Positions 11,567 through 23,899 of a stretch of 64,000 nt of DNA are shown in pieces. The translations under genes were made by a program, and so were the position numbers. The stretch is from contig CM049320.1 in assembly GCA_026874595.1 (NCBI GenBank), forward strand, positions 4,405,464-4,469,463, read 5' to 3'. Below the pieces are notes generated by a model that did not search any database, was not told the DNA's origin, and saw nothing but the letters and a program-made list of their open reading frames with translations. Within the stretch, counting starts at the first letter, position 1. Each line of letters starts with the position of its first letter. This stretch comes from Sipunculus nudus (Eukaryota > Annelida > Sipuncula > Golfingiida > Sipunculidae).

Positions 11567-12559
11567 CATTGTTCTGAATCTCTGGAAGAAGAATTTGCAA
11601 CTACCTGGTAATAGAAGCTAGTTTTTCCTTGAGTCGACGACTCAATACCTGAGTATTAATTAATGGGAAAGTGGCGTAATAGAAATAAAATTTAAAGAAA
11701 TCTTTTAAGGACTTAACATGGCATTTCTAAATTATAGATTTTAGCTTTTCCACCTATCTATTCTAAATCCATACATATTGTTGTATGGATGCCTATCCTT
11801 CTTAAGCCCTTGCGCACACAGAACAAGATGAGGGAAAAAAACGTGGCTATTAACTTTAGTGGACTGGAATGGATCAAATAGACCTGGTTACGCATGGAGC
11901 ATTTAATGGGTTTACGGATGCCCTAGTATAGTGATTAAGCACAGGAGAAGTGCATCGTTGAAGTAAAACAAATAAGTTAAATCACGAATAAAGACACCTT
12001 TAGCTTAGATGCGGTGAAATAATTTAGAAATCTACGTAACTGATCTCATAAATGTTGAACGGGTAATATTTGCGTTCTGTGCATATGCCTACTGATATCG
12101 ACATCAAAATTATCACCATACACAACTGTGTACTGACACCAACCAGATCCGCCATTCTATGAGCTGGTAATGCGGTAAGATCATGTTTCGTCACACATTT
12201 GAATTTGAAAACCCAATTTAAAGCCAAGTTAAATATAAAAAATTAATTATGAACATTTTGGTTTCAGACAAAAAGAAATCTGAACGTTGGGAGTGGATTA
12301 CAAGGTAAAAAACATGCCCCTGCATATATGACACTCACGTAATGATTCTACCAAATGGAAACAAAATTCATTCAAATGAGGTACAAAAGGACTAAAAAAA
12401 ACTCGCGGTCACAACGACAGGTTATCTACGGGACTAAAACACGTCTATCTTAGTATGAATACTCTCATCCACTAGAGAAAAAAATAAGAAAAAATGACGT
12501 CAACGTTTCTGAATATGATGTCACCGTTTCTTAATATGACGTCACCGTTTCTGAATGGA

Positions 12560-12648
12560 ACTTGCCCTGACCTCACATAAAACATGACGCATCTGTCAGT
12601 GCACCCCCCCCCCCCCCCCCACATCATTGTTTTTGCATTCGTCGATAT
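12560..12648 (-). pseudogene. Remnant of a cbEGF exon broken at a C17/G17 tract
   Basis: On the minus strand a TTTTTAG acceptor is followed by the typical module start DIDECKNND. After this comes a run of 17 G (plus-strand C at 12604-12620) where intact exons have Gly-Gly, then a cysteine-containing piece (TGC ACT GAC AGA TGC GTC) that resembles the C-x-D-x-C-V segment. The G run puts that piece out of frame. The expected N-T-x-G-S-F half and the donor are absent. Expansion of a GGG-GGG glycine stretch followed by decay is the simplest reading. Partial homology is clear only for about 10 residues. Confidence 0.5.
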
Positions 12649-12649
12649 C

Positions 12650-14786
12650 TAAAAATGAAATAAAAATCATGGACATTATGATATAAATCTTCTTCAGGAC
12701 TGGTTTGATTACAAAGAATAATCTATAATGTTAAACCTACTATATCAAACTATTCAAGTGGATAGAAAGTTCCTAAACAGCTCTTAAACAGCTCTTAAAC
12801 AGTACTTTAATTAACATATTAATTCTGTTTGTAATGTCAGTCTATTGATAATTGATATTTTTCTCAGTTATCACAGAAAAACATTTACGAAATTGACATA
12901 TATTTGTTGGGCATTTCTCCCATGTTAAATTAGCCTGATAAAGTGGCAGATTCCAATTCATATTAGTTGTTTTCGTTCCAGTTTGTAATGTCATATTTAC
13001 TTCTCCAAAGTGATAAATTGTAAATGTTATATAAACATGTATAAATTCACACAGCAATCCCAAACAATGTAACAAAGCTATGCCAAAGGTGTAAATAAAT
13101 TAAATGGGTAAATGAAATAAATATATCTAAGGTGTTTAGTAAGGCTAAAATAGCAAAAGTTTGACTGCAAAAGTAATGATCAAATCACAATAACAACTCT
13201 GTAAGGCAAACGAAGGGGCCATTATGACGTGCAGTCCATGATGAATGTGGCCCAATAAGGAAGGCAGTGTTCTTTGAACAGTCTCCAGATTCATCGTTCA
13301 GTGTTTACTAGCGCAATGCAATGTAATTAGTAATGCCACAGAAGACACCCAAGAAGAAAATGAAGCCAGTGCACAAGAAACAAAAAGCCAGGCAGCAGGG
13401 AACTGGTTGAAGGAGTAACCTCCCTGTACCAGAGCTGATCCTCAATACCTACTAACCATCTAAGAAGTTGGGCATATTAAGAATGCGGGCAGGCCACAAC
13501 CGTACGAACCATCACTCATTCACAAAGTTCCTATAGGCCTGTCAGATGGTGCCAATAAATGACCAGAATTATGACAACAATAGGTGCTGACAGAATGTTC
13601 CTCGCATAAGGACCACAGATATTATTCCTTGCCAGAGGAGACATCAGCGGCAAAGCAAGTGTACAGCAGCCTCGGGAGTGGCACGGCGACATTCGTCAAG
13701 GAGACTGACGCAGAGATATCAATGTTTGAAAAGAAAAAGAGGAAATTTAATATATAAGAAGTAAGACTGAATAAATTATGGTATGACCAAGGTTACATAA
13801 GTACTTGCAATTACCCACTGATGTCAAATAATCTTGATTGTCTTGGTTGTACAATGTTACCGTCATAAGACCTTTTCGGAGACAACATTTGTGTTCTGTC
13901 TTTGAGTTGACCTGGTGTCCGAGTCTGGATGACTTGGACAAATACGTTCCGATACGAATGGTGGAATGTCATATTGATCTTGAAAATCACGGCAATCCAT
14001 ACAGTGTTATCTATATATTTATCTTACATCTTACTGAAGCCTACAGAATGACCGGATAATTTTTCGAAGATGTTTATATGATAAATGAAATAATTTTTAT
14101 AATATAATATATTATGTTGAACATCGCTATATGCTCTATTTTAAGTTGCCCTCCGATGTTTCTTATGACTGTCGTATGCGACAAAATCGCACCGTGTATG
14201 TGGGACACATTCCAACGTTTATCGCATCCGATCATCGCATCCGTTAACCGCATCCGTCTAAAAATATTGGACACTATAATTTCAGTTGAACATGACACAT
14301 ACCTCCGACAACGATTATCCGCTGCGATCAACTTAGTGTTCATCACTGACCTCTAGCACGTCTCGAATATTGCGATGAACGTATCCGTTAAATGCATAGG
14401 AGATTCAACTTTATGACGTGATATTGGGGAAGCCCTCACTTCCATTACCTAAAAATGAGTTTTAAAGGTCACTAAAGGAGAATTACTGTAAAAAAAAGCA
14501 TCATCGTCTCTGCAACACTCAACATGCATCTAACTATATATCACTGAAAAAATTGCAACAATGAATCTAATGCAATAAAATGTGACATTTAAAATGGAAG
14601 CAAAATAAAGAGTTAAGCACGGGCGCCAAGAAAAACATTTTTTGTGGAGAGGGAGGGTCTTTTCCAACATTATTTAATTTAAATATAATTATTTGTTTTA
14701 TTTGACAGAAATATCATTTAGGTTTGCAGGCATAAATCTTGATCTGAAAGGACAAAACGACGTGTCATCGCCTTTTTGACACTTGT
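12650..14786. other. Intron-like DNA with an inverted-repeat outer arm
   Basis: No exon was recognised. A moderately GC-rich part at 13190-13757 includes a short frame (13592-13757, plus, 54 residues ending in TAA, too short to judge). CATCCG/GCGA-rich sequence at 14160-14260 is partly the reverse complement of 16260-16330, suggesting an outer arm around the transposon at 14787-16213. Confidence 0.4.
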
Positions 14787-16213
14787 ATAAGCGGTTTCAC
14801 ACCGGATCCATCCGATCGAATGTGACACGAACAAATATTTCTGTCGTTCCGACTAAAATCCGACGGTATCCAAAATTTCATTCACACCAAATCCGAACGA
14901 TATTTTTGGTTTCCGACCGAGGAATTTTCGTCTCCGGAATTCATAATGGACAGATATTTGAGCAATACATCGGATGCACTAAAATATAGGCTTTAAGGCC
15001 ATATATATAGACCTATACAAAAATGTCGAATATTTCTGATCGTGTAAATTGATTTTCTCATCAATTTGTAATTAATAATTATTAAAAATAATAAAGTTTT
15101 TATCTCTGAGTGTACTGACTGTATAATTGAAAATAATATTACCAGTTACTCGACCATGATTCCCATTTCAACACGCCTTTAAAAATAATTGCGACACCTC
15201 TTGTTTCAAGAGAACGGATTCCACTTTAACTGCTGCATTTTAAGTTAAATTAAAGTTTGAATAACTAATTAAGTTTGTCTTATATTTCATTTTCATATCT
15301 GCCAATATGATTTTGAACTGTCTGCGCACAGCTATGAAACTTCTGTTTAAATGCAAAACGTTGAACTAAAAATAATACTATGATAATAATACAAATAACA
15401 CATGAAAAAAGTTATTGTTCCATGATTTTTTTTTATATATTTACCGCGGATCATTTTATTGGTAATGAACAGCAAGTCCTGGATAATGTCGTTAATTTGT
15501 GTTCATATCGCTTACACAAGTGACTTACATTCAGGAGCGTCAATATGGGGGGGGGGGGGGGGGCTAGGAGGGATGATCAATGTAATCATCCGTCCCCCCT
15601 TTCGAAGAACAGCTTTAATACATTGCAGATATTATTTTAGGCCTAAGAATTAGAATTTACCCTGAAATATTACATCAAAACCTGGTTTAAAAGTCGGTTT
15701 TGTCCCCGATTGTAAATTAAAATAAGTGGCCAAGCGGCGACTGAAATCTCTTTTGATAAAAATATAATCTCCCTTCCCGGGATATTTACATATTATATAA
15801 TAAGAAGTCTATAAAGAAGATTATTAATATCTTTTTAAATCAAATAAATAATATTTAAATAAAAATCTCTGTTTTTATATTTTTATCACATAATTTAAAA
15901 ACAATGGACAAGGAAACAACACTTCTATGTTGTACAGTATAAAATATATATCAAATAGGTAACGTACAAATGAACCAGTCTGGTTATAAATATTGCAGCT
16001 CTTTTGTGTTGAAGGTGAAAAGAAGCCATTCTTGTCCGATGCGAACGACGAAGAATAGAACATGTTCTATTTTTTTCGTTCGGATAGCATCGTTCGGATT
16101 AGGTGTGTATGCACCAACATAAAATAAAGTGTTTTATTTTTTCGTTCGTACAGCAAATTTTCGTTCGTACGTAAAATTCGTTCGTACGCATCCGGTGTGA
16201 AACCGCCTTTAGT
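14787..16213. mobile_element. TIR DNA transposon, non-autonomous
   Basis: The ends are inverted copies: GCGGTTTCACACCGGAT at the left (14793-14809) faces ATCCGGTGTGAAACCGC at the right (16191-16207). TGACACT/AGTGTCA pieces lie just outside. The interior (about 1.4 kb) has no transposase-length frame. An inverted truncated relative lies at 7000-7937. The G tract at 15547-15563 lies inside. Superfamily is not decided: PIF/Harbinger-like or other TIR elements are possible, and the target duplication is unclear. Confidence 0.6.
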
Positions 16214-18348
16214 GTCATGTGTTGCCGCATGGTTGCCGTCCGTTGATCGCATTTGAAAATTTATCGGATGCGATAAACGAATAATACGCTGGTATGCGTG
16301 ACCGTGCGACACGATTTCGGTCACATGCGACTCGCTTATTTGTGAAAGACCCTGGTCTCATGCAAGGCCCTGGACCCGGTAGATCTGCACCTAAGCATAT
16401 CAGGTCATGTAAGGGGGTCGCAGGAATAAGCCCTCTTCGTGTGACCGCCCGGTCACAAGGATGCCTGCCAAACAATTCTTTCAAAGATCTCCCTTTTGAG
16501 AAGGTGATTCTTTCGGACAAGTGACCTCAAAATGCACCTCAACCCTAGAAAAACAAAAAAACTGTCGAGGCATCACACGATCTATGACCATTGAGTTTCC
16601 AGGGCCGAAGATACAAAGAAAAGAGGCGCCTGCAGGGGGACACATTATTTTATTATTTATTATGCATGTAATATGCAATTATTGCAAATAAAAGTGGATG
16701 GAATATCTTCGGACAAACCCGGAGCATATGTATGTCGAAAATCAAAGAAATCCGTACAGTGGTATCAGAGGAGATACGGTAAATCACAAAAATCACCTTA
16801 CGCTATTATTAGCGTGATATATGGAGGAGTGACATTACAAAGGAACGACAAAGTTAGAAAGGTATGACTATTGTTACATCAGTTTGTCTAAGAATGCTGT
16901 TATTATGTTTTTCCAGTTGGTCCACGATTCTACGGCACTAGCCAGTAGAGGTAAAAGAAGTTTTAAGGTCAAACGGTCCTCTTAGTTGATTGTTTAAAAA
17001 ACAGAGGAAAATGAGAAAATTACAGATGACACCAGCAGTCTTTTTAACTGATTAAACTGTTCATGGTCAATATTCAAGGCAAGATTCATAGCAATCCGTG
17101 CTTTATTTATTGAGAGCTGTTATGTCATTTTTTTATAATTTCTAGGGTGCCCAAACAGGCCCAACAACTCGAAGAATATAGGTCGAAGTGACATTATTTC
17201 AGTGTTCAAGGAGAATTTTCAAGGACCCCCATGGATGTCAAGTTAGAAGTTTCTAGGTCTTATAGTCACGATTGATGCCTTGTTTAGGGACGGACGACGG
17301 ACAAAGGGGTGATCCATATATAGCTCAGCATGACTGAAAGTCATGTGAGCTAAAAACTGGTGCACTTCAAATTAAACTTTTATATTTAGCCATGCAGGAC
17401 TAGCAGTGTTAGAAAGTTTTCGTGTAATTATATTATCACATAGGCTCATCAAGAATACCATAGCAACCATGTACATATACGCTGAATTATTTTTACCCTT
17501 AGCATGTCCCCTAAACCAGCGGCTGATTGCCTCGCATTCTGTCCGTTTGTGATTTAAGGTGCAGGGACAATGTGATGTACATTTGGGTGCCATATTTCCA
17601 ACGCTTTTACTGATGATCATGAAAATTTTATTACTGACGAAATGTATGTCGTAGTGTCACTATCAGTCGAATGCCGTGGACGATCATATTTTTAAATCTC
17701 CTTCTGTTTGTTTTTTTATCGTCTACTGAACATACGTTATGTAAAAGCTAACAAATAATTAGCCGAGAAAAAAAGGACCAGTTAGATCATTATTTCGATC
17801 CACTGCATACAAAGTCAACCATCTCCAGTCAAATATGGGTTGTTGTTGTTATGACCTTTAACTTTCGTGACGTAGGGCATTTCTTAAATGATAGCCGAAA
17901 GAGCATCAAATATCTATATTCAGAGCGGAATCTTCTGCGTCTGGATCTTACGATTATCTTATCATATACATTCAAAGAGATTCCTATAATATTGATTACA
18001 TCTTTCAACGTCTGTATGAAGTAGGCTTAAAATGTAACCTTTCAAAATGTCGGAAGTCGAACGCTTGGGTCACTTCGTCTCAAATCAAGGTATAGAATCA
18101 AAGCACAGTGAGTGTGGGTTCTTGGATAATAACCCATATATAAATATATCAGTGATATATACCTTTTCTTAAGCTATGCGAGAGTCTATGGCATGTCTCT
18201 ACATGTGTTCGTAAAGACAGCTAAAACATGACGTACTAAAATTCACCCCAATCATGAGAAAATGCAAAATGCAATCCCACTGACTTCAAGGTTTAATTGT
18301 CTAAAAAAATCAGCCTTTTTTCACTTCACGGGATTGCTCTTGTATACA

Positions 18349-19404
18349 ATATCCTACATATATATTTATATATAGAGAGAGATAGACAGACAGACAGACA
18401 GACGGACAGACAGACAGACACGGGGGAACACATATTTTACGTAATTCCAAATGGTGGCTGGCCCTAAATCTGGCTTTTGAAAGGATTTATGACTTGGTAT
18501 TCCAGGATAATTCAAATAATGTGTTACGAGCTATGCTGAATTCATGTCGCTGTCATCTCTCAATATACATCCTACTGCCATTTTTATCAAAGTGTCACAT
18601 CACCTAAAAGCTTTGTCCCTTTGGATGAACTACATGACCAGACCTGGCCTTTTTCTAGTGCTGTTTACACCATATGACAGTTGCTCAGAAATGCCGAAAT
18701 TACTTAATGCAAATTGGGTGATTGTGAGATTAGGGGACAATTTGAAGATTTCCAGAGCTGAAAAATAATATTGCCAGTGTATTATTCAAACATTTTCTTA
18801 AGATTTGATACGCTAAGCTTTTTGAAAACAAAACCAACAAACATTTGTTTTCCCTTGTACCAACTTTTCGACGGGTAACAATACTAATAAAAACTACAAT
18901 GTCAATATAAAATGAAGCTGTACTTCATCAAACCCCTACGTAAATTGACTTATGTATAATTAACCATGTAACCATGTATTTTGACAGCAGATTTCTACTT
19001 CTTATAAACTTTAGGCCTGCCTGGTGTTGTGAACAACACTATTGCTTAGTATTTCTTTAGAAACTATTTTTTGCATGGAACCCAGAGATTCATAATATGA
19101 TAAGAGATTTAAAATAACATGCAATAAAATGATAGTTTTAAAGCCAGGGTGTATAGGACAGTATTTGCCCCCTAATCACAGAATCGCCCGATTACGAATT
19201 CAGCAATCAATCGAAACCCGGCAAAGAAAACACCATTGAATCACCGAGAAACCCCGCAAGCAATCTTAATGCTGATTATAGTGCTGATAGTAGTTACAAC
19301 ACAGCACACAATACTGCTGACAATAACACAACTGAACCAGTTCAGCCCATATATTCAATTCAGGTACTTACTTATTATGAATTTAAGTATAAAAACTGTT
19401 CAAT
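18349..19404. other. Insertion or copy-1 deletion segment
   Basis: Present in copy 2 but absent at the matching point (about 9977) of copy 1. Its left edge is a (GA)n/(GACA)n microsatellite at 18374-18421. I see no terminal repeats or target duplication, so a deletion from copy 1 is as likely as an insertion. The open frames at 18544-18768 and 19236-19523 (the latter running past the right edge) show no motif. Confidence 0.55.
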
Positions 19405-19634
19405 TGAAAAATTGTATAACAGGATTTGGACAGACACAGAACTGCTACAAAAAGCGCAGTTTGTATTGGAACCTGGTCTCCCTGGATGATTCTGAAGGAA
19501 AAAAAAACTTATTTTTAAAATAAATATTATTAACAAATATTCAGAACATGTTCATCTTTGTAAATACTATCCCACACCCCGACCACAAATTCACATTATA
19601 CTATGATATCTTCCTATATTTAAAATATGCTTAC

Positions 19635-19757
19635 CTTTGCAAGTCCGACGGTCCTTCTCCAGTGTGTAGCCAGAAAGGCATATGCATTTGAACGACCCTG
19701 GAGTGTTGGCGCACTTGTGAGAACACATCCCATTTTTCACAGCACACTCGTTGATGT
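19635..19757 (-). CDS. cbEGF-like domain exon (intact, internal)
   Basis: A 123-bp phase 1-1 exon on the minus strand with donor GTAAGC and acceptor TTTTAG. The module begins [19 protein letters not shown] and ends [12 protein letters not shown], with all six cysteines and both the calcium-binding and hydroxylation consensus residues. It is the recent paralogue of 10200-10322 produced by the segmental duplication. In transcription order it precedes that exon and 3925-4047. It is presumably part of an extracellular multi-EGF protein, whose identity cannot be told from these modules. Confidence 0.85.
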
Positions 19758-19798
19758 CTAAAAAAGGTTGGACTCCGAAGTAAAAAATATAACAAAAC

Positions 19799-20645
19799 TA
19801 GTGGTGGGAGTCGGTTCCTTTTTCATAATCAATCATCGGTTTGGGCAAACCGATCGATGATCGATTATTAATCGGTTCAGACAAATATAAAGAAATGTGC
19901 AATTATCTGTGAAACGGTACTCTCTTAAGCCAGCCCGCATGTCTTAGAAATTCTACCTGACGAAAAGAAGTTTTTGCCTTTTTTTAATTTTCCTTTTATC
20001 ACTCAGATATGCTTTTCAAAGTTTCATTTTAATTAATTATAGTAATAAAGAATTAACCTACAGTCCAGTACATCTACTTGCTGGCCCTCATGAATACTCT
20101 CGCGTATCATTTTAACTTCACTACCAGGACTTTCATTTCATAACAATTATGATGACTGCATACATGCATACAGGTTTCACAGGCTTGCCAAAAAAATTAC
20201 AGGCCCACATAATTTTTGGTAAAAATTAAAAAATAAGTTATTGAAAGTTAAAAATATAATTACTCATGCGGCAGCGGCACCTGACATCAGCTGATGAGAT
20301 TATTTCTAAGAGAATCTTGCAAAATTTGCATAGACCTGGAGCATGTAAACGCAATAATCCTGCAGCTCCCTGCCAGTTCACAGAGGTTTAATAAGTCCTC
20401 CGTTCTCTCATCTACCGTGTCATACTCAGTTATATACGGAGGTTATTTTGGAACACATACTCATTATATAAAGCGCGGAATGTTGTAAATAATGGAAGAG
20501 TAATTTTTGCCTATAACTTAGAGACATTCTGGTAAAAACAATCATGAGTATGATGTAATCGATAGTTGTCTTTCGTAATCGAGCGCTTGAAAGTTGCAGC
20601 AAACCGACTGACTTTCGAAAAAACTCGATGATCGGCCCACCACTA
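19799..20645. mobile_element. hAT-like MITE with perfect 8-bp TSD
   Basis: The ends are TAGTGGTGGG and CCCACCACTA, a perfect 10-bp inverted repeat, flanked by the 8-bp direct repeat AACAAAAC (19791-19798 and 20646-20653). TIRs of this type and an 8-bp target duplication are hallmarks of the hAT superfamily. The 847-bp interior has no transposase frame; the short frame 20294-20488 is not meaningful. The paralogous sequence at 10365-10372 has AACAAAAC once and no insert, which is an exact empty site. Confidence 0.9.
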
Positions 20646-21091
20646 AACAAAACCCTGCCTTAATGTTTTCTTCATAACTTGGTCCACGATTGTACAGTGC
20701 AAATAGAGCACCTCCACAGGTACTGACATAATTTCTTTACGCATTACACTATAATTATTACAGTGATAACCAGGTTTTAACCTTCTGATAGTAGCAAAAT
20801 CTTCCTCTTCATGGCAGCTCCTTCTAAACTGCTCATAAACGAAGAGGTAAGTCATGACAATTATTCTACATGTCAGGATCAGGACAATGTGAATATTCCT
20901 TGATGACGTTCTCGATCAAGAACATGTGTCAGATCAACGCCCAAATTTCCGACACATTCCCGAAATGCAACAAAAAAATCATAAGAATCCGTTCATGGTT
21001 GTGCGAGTAATTTTGTAAACAAACACACACACACATAAACACACAAGACGGCAATGGACGCATCATTTCCTGATGGAGGAAGAAGTACTGA

Positions 21092-21126
<35 letters not shown>

Positions 21127-21169
21127 CTAAGGTGCTGCAAAAAAATCATTACCCTATACGGGTCACATT

Positions 21170-21560
21170 CAGGTTAAAGTGACGTATTTCCAGACATAAT
21201 ATATAATCACATAAGATGCAAGTGTGGAAGGCTGTAGGAAAGTGTTTTTTATCGAGTGTTTGGCATCACGTGATACGTTAAACTGAAGCTCAGCTCCTGC
21301 ACTTTAACTTTTATTCCAGGGGGTGGTGTATGTCATTTTCATGGAATATGGCAGCTTCTAAACTGGCCACAGATGTCGCAACCTTTCAAGCATTTTCACA
21401 GACATCCAAGCAACTTCCAGTCCCCTCAGATATAAACAACACTGCTGTGTCACCCCCCCCCCCCCCCGTTTATTTATTTATTTAATTTATACGATCAACC
21501 ACCTGCTTAAAATATTGTATGCACCCTCAAATATCTTTTGCTTGAAACTTTTGCTGCGAA
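21170..21560 (+). repeat. Dispersed repeat, copy 1 (partner 45555-45905)
   Basis: Shared landmarks in the same order include ATCGAGTGTTTG, AATATGGCAGCTTCTAAA and TTTCACAGA, found near 21258, 21346 and 21396 and again near 45633, 45730 and 45784. A C tract (21452-21466) lies inside. Class unknown; a (TA)n run precedes it at 21105-21126. Confidence 0.65.
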
Positions 21561-21569
21561 GTTTTGCTA

Positions 21570-23720
21570 AGTCACCAAGGTGCCCCGCAATGTATACAGT
21601 GTTGACGCCACAAATGGACTGACCTGACCAGACCCGGTAATAGCTCACTCTAATCTATATTAATTGCCTTAAAATACCGCCACAAGCCAATAATCGAATT
21701 CCTAGATTAACCGACTGACACACAAACGGAGGCGTTAATATATAAACATCGTGCAACTTCATTTTGAAGAGATAATGAGCAGATCAGGTTTCAGGACTCT
21801 AGAATAAACCATAGATGAGAAACTTACACATAATATGCCCACTGTGTATCTGGTGACCCCCGACTTCACTAAATATGTCTGAATTTTAATGAGAAGGTAA
21901 ATCAAGTGAGAATCTCTATCGCCAAATATGTATATGCAGAATTTAGGCGAGATATTTTGTTGATAAACATTTCTGATGAGTTATATAAAAATCCTTTAAA
22001 TTTTTAATAAATTATCGTTGCGACACCACAAGGTAGCCTAGTGACCAGTGACCTTATTAAATATGCGTGGATGTTTCCGAACTCGGGCTAGATAATTTGT
22101 TTGTCAGTAGTTATGGTGAGTTTCGTGAAAATCCATCAAAACCTCGGTAAGCTATCGCGGTGACACTAAAAGTTAACGGACGTGCGGACGTACGGACGGA
22201 CGGACGGACGGTGGGTATACCATAATACTCCCGTATTATGTCAAATGACGGGCGTATAAACATACGAACACTGATGACACTGTGTGAAATCACAGCTGTG
22301 AGGCTGCTATGATTGCTGTCATCTGACGGTCTAAAATAGAAAAAAAATGCGTCCAAGTGAAAAAAAAATACAGCTGTTGCCCCCGATCCATGATGATAAC
22401 GATCTTGTTGACAAAAAAAATAAATGAGAAAAAAAAGTGACCAGTACAGGATATCTTTAAAGCAGATTGAAGATTTTGGTGAAGTGAGGAGAAAAGTCAT
22501 GTTGAATATAATACTGGTATACGCTATTGAATAGAGAGACTAACGGTCATGATGAACAGAATATACGACGCTGGCAAAATCCTTGAACCCCAGATTAAAA
22601 AATGATGTTACAGCGCCTCTACCCCAATCTTCCATTAATAATTATTTTTTACTGACCTCGTTATTTACCGGCATATTTCTACCTAAACGCAATAAATACA
22701 AGCAGGATCCAATTACAGTGAAGCAATAACGTTTATTAATTATATAGTTTTATTTCTGCTGGTTTAAGATTTAGGATGTGTTTAACGATCCACAGGTCTC
22801 TTTTCTCAGATATGCCAGTGATGTTTGCTTTTATGTACTAATTTTAGGGGGCGGAAATTAAACATATAACATAACTGTTTGACATTTCAAACATTTTCTC
22901 ATTTGATGTTATTGTTTCATTGACGATTTCAGCAATGTTAACTCTTTTCGTCAAATTTCAAATTAAGCAACATGCCTATAATAATGGGTATGAATATATT
23001 TATCTTTGCGCCGCCCAAAATCTAATATACTCATCAGACACATTTCTTTTGCCACCAGTGGGTGATTGGCATATTAACACAATACTTTTCAAGTTCGTCA
23101 AAGTTCTCCCGAGGCCACTTTATGTAAGTTTGATGTTATGGTGATGGTCGTATATTTACGAGGCACCTCGCAGCTTGACAGATGTTTCAGGTATCTGTCA
23201 ATATGAATGGATGTGAGTGGCAATAAACAAACTCTTGTCAGTAGCTTTTGCTACAACAAAATTATTCATGTCACCAAGCATGAATGCAAAATACTGCAAT
23301 CATCTGTGCAATCAGGTGGTTGATAGGTGAACGGGGCGGAACTGCGAGGAAAACATACGTAATTAATTTATACCAAGCGTTAACATGGATGGTGACAAAC
23401 ATTACATCACGGTCCGCTGCTCCGGTTTTATATTGCAATGAATTTTCTGTGAGACATGAACCGAGCGTGCGTGCGAGCTGCTGTTCCTGGAATTATGTGG
23501 CGCTAGGAGCAATCACCTTCACATGCGTGTTGTTGACTGGGTTACCATAACAATGCTCGTATCGACAGTACTAACAGTTTAAACTCGGAAATTGTATACG
23601 AAAAGAGCCATTGGTGTCAATTTTACTTCAAGGGGATGGGATGACTCACAGGCGTGGAAGGGTACTCAAAATTGGGACAATTTTTTTTTTTTTATAAACA
23701 GACAGATATTTATATATATA
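21570..23720. other. Intron-like DNA, nothing recognised
   Basis: No exon or transposon termini were identified. A (GGAC)n run lies at 22180-22212. The open frame at 22111-22500 (minus) runs through poly-A/T and this simple repeat and is not credible. Confidence 0.5.
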
Positions 23721-23897
23721 CAGTGGAACCCCGCCTTGCGACCACCCCGCAAATGCGACCGCCCCCACAAATATTACCACCATTCTTGGTCCCGAATATA
23801 CGATCCAGGTAATTTAGAGTTTCACAAATACGACCACCCCAAAATTATGACCACTTTGGTCAGTCCCCAAGGTGGTCGTAATTGTAGGGCTCCACTG
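23721..23897. mobile_element. pogo/Tigger-like MITE
   Basis: A 177-bp element with imperfect terminal inverted repeats: CAGTGGAACCCCGCCTTGCG at the left and a CTCCACTG-ending arm at the right, both containing GACCACC/GGTGGTC. It is flanked by TA on both sides within a TA-rich context. CAGTGGAACC-type ends with TA targets are typical of pogo-like Tc1/mariner elements. It has no coding capacity. A more decayed relative lies at 61299-61508. Confidence 0.75.
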
Positions 23898-23899
23898 TA

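Larger units (their letters stand above)
16289..21083 (+). repeat. Segmental duplication, copy 2 (partner 7938-10800)
   Basis: Collinear with copy 1 over its whole length, but interrupted by about 1.06 kb at 18349-19404 and by the 847-bp hAT MITE plus its 8-bp duplication. It carries the EGF exon 19635-19757. The frame corresponding to 16215-16520 on the minus strand is open here but interrupted by a stop in copy 1, which argues against it being a selected gene. Confidence 0.85.

Noticed and set aside
16215..16520. 101-codon minus-strand frame shared by the segmental duplication
   Set aside because: The paralogous copy near 8.1 kb has a stop and substitutions at all codon positions, so there is no sign of selection.
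22111..22500. 129-codon minus-strand frame
   Set aside because: Runs through poly-A/T and a (GGAC)n repeat that produce low-complexity peptide.
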